Shown piece after piece: positions 13,146 to 14,688 of a stretch of 14,688 nt of DNA. Position 1 is the first letter of the stretch. Each line of letters opens with the position of its first letter. A program made the translations under genes and the position numbers. Origin of the DNA: Hyphomicrobiales bacterium. Lineage in GTDB: Bacteria > Pseudomonadota > Alphaproteobacteria > Rhizobiales > TMED25. Under the pieces are notes generated by a model. The model saw nothing but the letters and a program-made list of their open reading frames with translations, made no database searches and was not told the origin of the DNA. The stretch is from the NCBI GenBank assembly GCA_016780665.1, contig JADHLM010000020.1, positions 1 to 14,688 on the forward strand. Direction: 5' to 3'.

Positions 13146-14357
13146 ATGATTAATGCTGGAGATACTAGCTGGATTCTAACAGCTACAGCACTTGTTTTAT
13201 TCATGACAATGCCAGGTTTAGCTCTGTTCTATGCAGGCTTAGTAAGGTCAAAGAATATATTATCAGTTTTGATGCATTGTGCAGCAATTTGCTGTTTGGC
13301 ATCAGTAGTTTGGTTGGCAGTTGGATATTCACTCGCCTTTTCAGGTGAGGGAGCTTATCTTGGTGATCTCTCAAAAGTATTTTTATCTGGTGTTTCAAGG
13401 GATGCAGCATCTGGGTCTATACCTGAGTCACTTTTTTTCTCTTTCCAAATGACATTCGCTATTATAACACCCGCATTAATAGTAGGTGCCTATGTTGAAA
13501 GAATTAAATTTGGAGCAGTTTTACTAATTTCTGCATTATGGTTAGTCTTTGTATATGCCCCTGTATGTCATTGGGTTTGGGGCGGCGGATGGCTTGCTTC
13601 GATGGGGGTATATGATTTTGCAGGAGGTATAGTTGTTCACGTAACTGCAGGTGTGTCAGCACTTGTTATTGCAAAAATGCTAGGGCAAAGATCGGGTTAT
13701 CCAGAACAAATTCAGCCACCGCATGCACCTTGGATGGTAATGGTAGGCGCCTCTATGCTATGGGTTGGATGGTTCGGATTTAATGCAGGAAGTGCATTAA
13801 CGGCCGGTTCTGATGCATCTATGGCATTGCTAGTAACTCATATTTCGGCAGCTACAGCCTCACTAGTTTGGTTAGTGATTGAGTGGCTTAGATTTGGAAA
13901 ACCTAGTCTTGTGGGCTTAGTGACAGGAACAATTGCAGGTCTTGCAACAGTCACCCCTGCATCAGGATTTATAGGACCAATGGGTGGTTTTATACTTGGT
14001 CTCGTAGGAGGTATAGTCACATATTACTGTGTAGATCTTGTTAAAGGAAAATTCAATATTGATGATTCTTTGGACGTATTTGCTGTACATGGAGTCGGAG
14101 GGGCTACAGGGACTCTCCTGGTTGCTATCTTGATACTTCCAGTATTTCAAGGGGTTGGTCTAGCTGAAGGCGTTTCTGTAATGAGTCAACTTACTATGCA
14201 AGCAACAGGTATAATAGTAACTGCAGTCTGGTGCCTTCTTGCAACAGTTATAATTGTCAATATTACTAAGCGATTAGTGGGACTTCGAATCGATGAAGAA
14301 GATGAAGTTGAAGGTCTCGACTACAAGGCTCACGGCGAGTCTGGTTACAAATTATAG
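13146..14357 (+). CDS. amtB: Ammonium transporter (Amt/Rh family)
   Basis: This inner-membrane ammonium channel is a homotrimer with 11 helices, here 403 residues. It has no separate signal peptide, unlike E. coli AmtB. Conserved features are PGLALFYAGLVRSKN (23-37), the Phe-gate region SFFSFQMTFA (here LFFSFQMTFAI, 96-107), D157 in the DFAGGIVVHV recruitment site, the pore twin histidines H165 and H315 (FAVHGVGG), and GWFGFNAGSAL (208-218) with the second gate Phe. The C-terminal tail, RLVGLRIDEEDEVEGLD (376-392), is the conserved element that P-II proteins act on. GGGGAG lies 8 nt before the ATG. The P-II gene begins 19 bp after the stop, so both are likely one transcript, with the transporter first, the reverse of the common glnK-amtB order. 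Confidence 0.96.
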   Translation: MINAGDTSWILTATALVLFMTMPGLALFYAGLVRSKNILSVLMHCAAICCLASVVWLAVGYSLAFSGEGAYLGDLSKVFLSGVSRDAASGSIPESLFFSFQMTFAIITPALIVGAYVERIKFGAVLLISALWLVFVYAPVCHWVWGGGWLASMGVYDFAGGIVVHVTAGVSALVIAKMLGQRSGYPEQIQPPHAPWMVMVGASMLWVGWFGFNAGSALTAGSDASMALLVTHISAATASLVWLVIEWLRFGKPSLVGLVTGTIAGLATVTPASGFIGPMGGFILGLVGGIVTYYCVDLVKGKFNIDDSLDVFAVHGVGGATGTLLVAILILPVFQGVGLAEGVSVMSQLTMQATGIIVTAVWCLLATVIIVNITKRLVGLRIDEEDEVEGLDYKAHGESGYKL

Positions 14358-14376
14358 TTTTAGGGAGTAAAATAAA

Positions 14377-14688
14377 ATGAAAATGATCATGGCTATCATC
14401 CAAACGCATAAATTGGATGGTGTTAGGCAAGCTTTAAACGAGGTTGGTGTCATGGGAATGACGGTAACTGAAGCAAAGGGTTTTGGAAGAACAAAGGGGC
14501 ATACTGAAATTTACAGAGGTGCCGAATATCAAATTAATTATATTCCAAAATTTAAAATAGAAGTTGTTGTTGAGGACTCAATATCTGATAAAGTAATTGA
14601 AACAATATCAGAAACAGCTAACACTGGTAAGATTGGTGATGGTAAGATATTTGTTTGGGATATAGAAACTGCCATTAGAATTAGAACC
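14377..14688 (+). CDS. glnK: P-II nitrogen regulatory protein, GlnK/GlnB type (3' end outside window)
   Basis: This small trimeric sensor binds ATP/ADP and 2-oxoglutarate and, when nitrogen is plentiful, blocks AmtB by inserting its T-loop. 104 of about 112 codons are present and the frame is open at the window edge. Visible are the T-loop (37-55) with YRGAEY and the uridylylation site Tyr51, Lys58, the TGKIGDGKIFV signature (83-93) with Lys90, and the nucleotide-binding Arg101 and Arg103. Two departures are residue 39, Thr where Gln is usual (GFGRTKGH), and the N-terminal IIQTHKL where IIKPFKL is usual. GGGAG lies 9 nt before the ATG. Location right after amtB argues for a GlnK role. GlnB and GlnK cannot be reliably separated by sequence alone. 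Confidence 0.93.
   Translation, partial: MKMIMAIIQTHKLDGVRQALNEVGVMGMTVTEAKGFGRTKGHTEIYRGAEYQINYIPKFKIEVVVEDSISDKVIETISETANTGKIGDGKIFVWDIETAIRIRT

Noticed and set aside
13962..14150. Minus-strand open frames inside amtB (also 13201-13410 and 13838-14020)
   Set aside because: They are antisense to a strongly conserved transporter, have no ribosome-binding signals and resemble no protein I know; they are by-products of the amtB sequence.

Overview
The window looks like a piece of a small, AT-rich alphaproteobacterial chromosome, most likely a streamlined free-living (perhaps marine) lineage related to the Rhodospirillales/Pelagibacterales side of the class. The evidence is the family-level character of the proteins, the tight packing (gaps mostly 1-20 bp, several start/stop overlaps), and gene neighbourhoods I associate with Alphaproteobacteria: chorismate mutase-hisC-tyrC against plsC-ydcF-ftsX-ftsE, argH-lptM-lysA, and HIG1-cobalamin adenosyltransferase-etfB-etfA-hbd. 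The genus cannot be fixed from the sequence alone. I see no tRNA, rRNA, CRISPR array, insertion sequence or phage gene.

Layout. (1) 1-2312, plus strand: the end of a chorismate mutase-type protein, hisC and tyrC, which together serve tyrosine/phenylalanine and histidine synthesis. (2) 2318-7795, minus strand, read right to left: argH, a tiny lipoprotein (LptM-like), lysA, ftsE, ftsX, a DUF218/YdcF protein and plsC. This combines arginine and lysine synthesis with envelope and division functions. (3) 7866-11184, minus strand, read right to left: a 62-residue HIG1-type membrane protein, a PduO-type cobalamin adenosyltransferase, etfB, etfA and a 3-hydroxyacyl-CoA dehydrogenase. This is a fatty-acid/branched-chain oxidation and electron-transfer cluster. 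(4) 11337-11951, plus strand: a carboxylesterase whose stop overlaps the stop of the convergent dsbB. (5) 11948-13031, minus strand: a YqaA-type DedA membrane protein followed by dsbB. (6) 13146 to the end, plus strand: amtB followed by a P-II protein (glnK/glnB type), cut off by the window edge about eight residues before its usual end.

Most of the window is ordinary housekeeping and I do not see a new multi-gene system. The points worth a second look are local. FtsX appears to lack nearly all of its periplasmic ectodomain. The cobalamin adenosyltransferase has no ATG/GTG/TTG where its conserved N-terminus begins, but has an ATC codon behind a good Shine-Dalgarno sequence. A 47-residue LptM-like lipoprotein lies between argH and lysA. 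A 16-bp perfect palindrome fills the lysA-ftsE spacer. The P-II protein has Thr in place of the metal/2-oxoglutarate-site Gln39.
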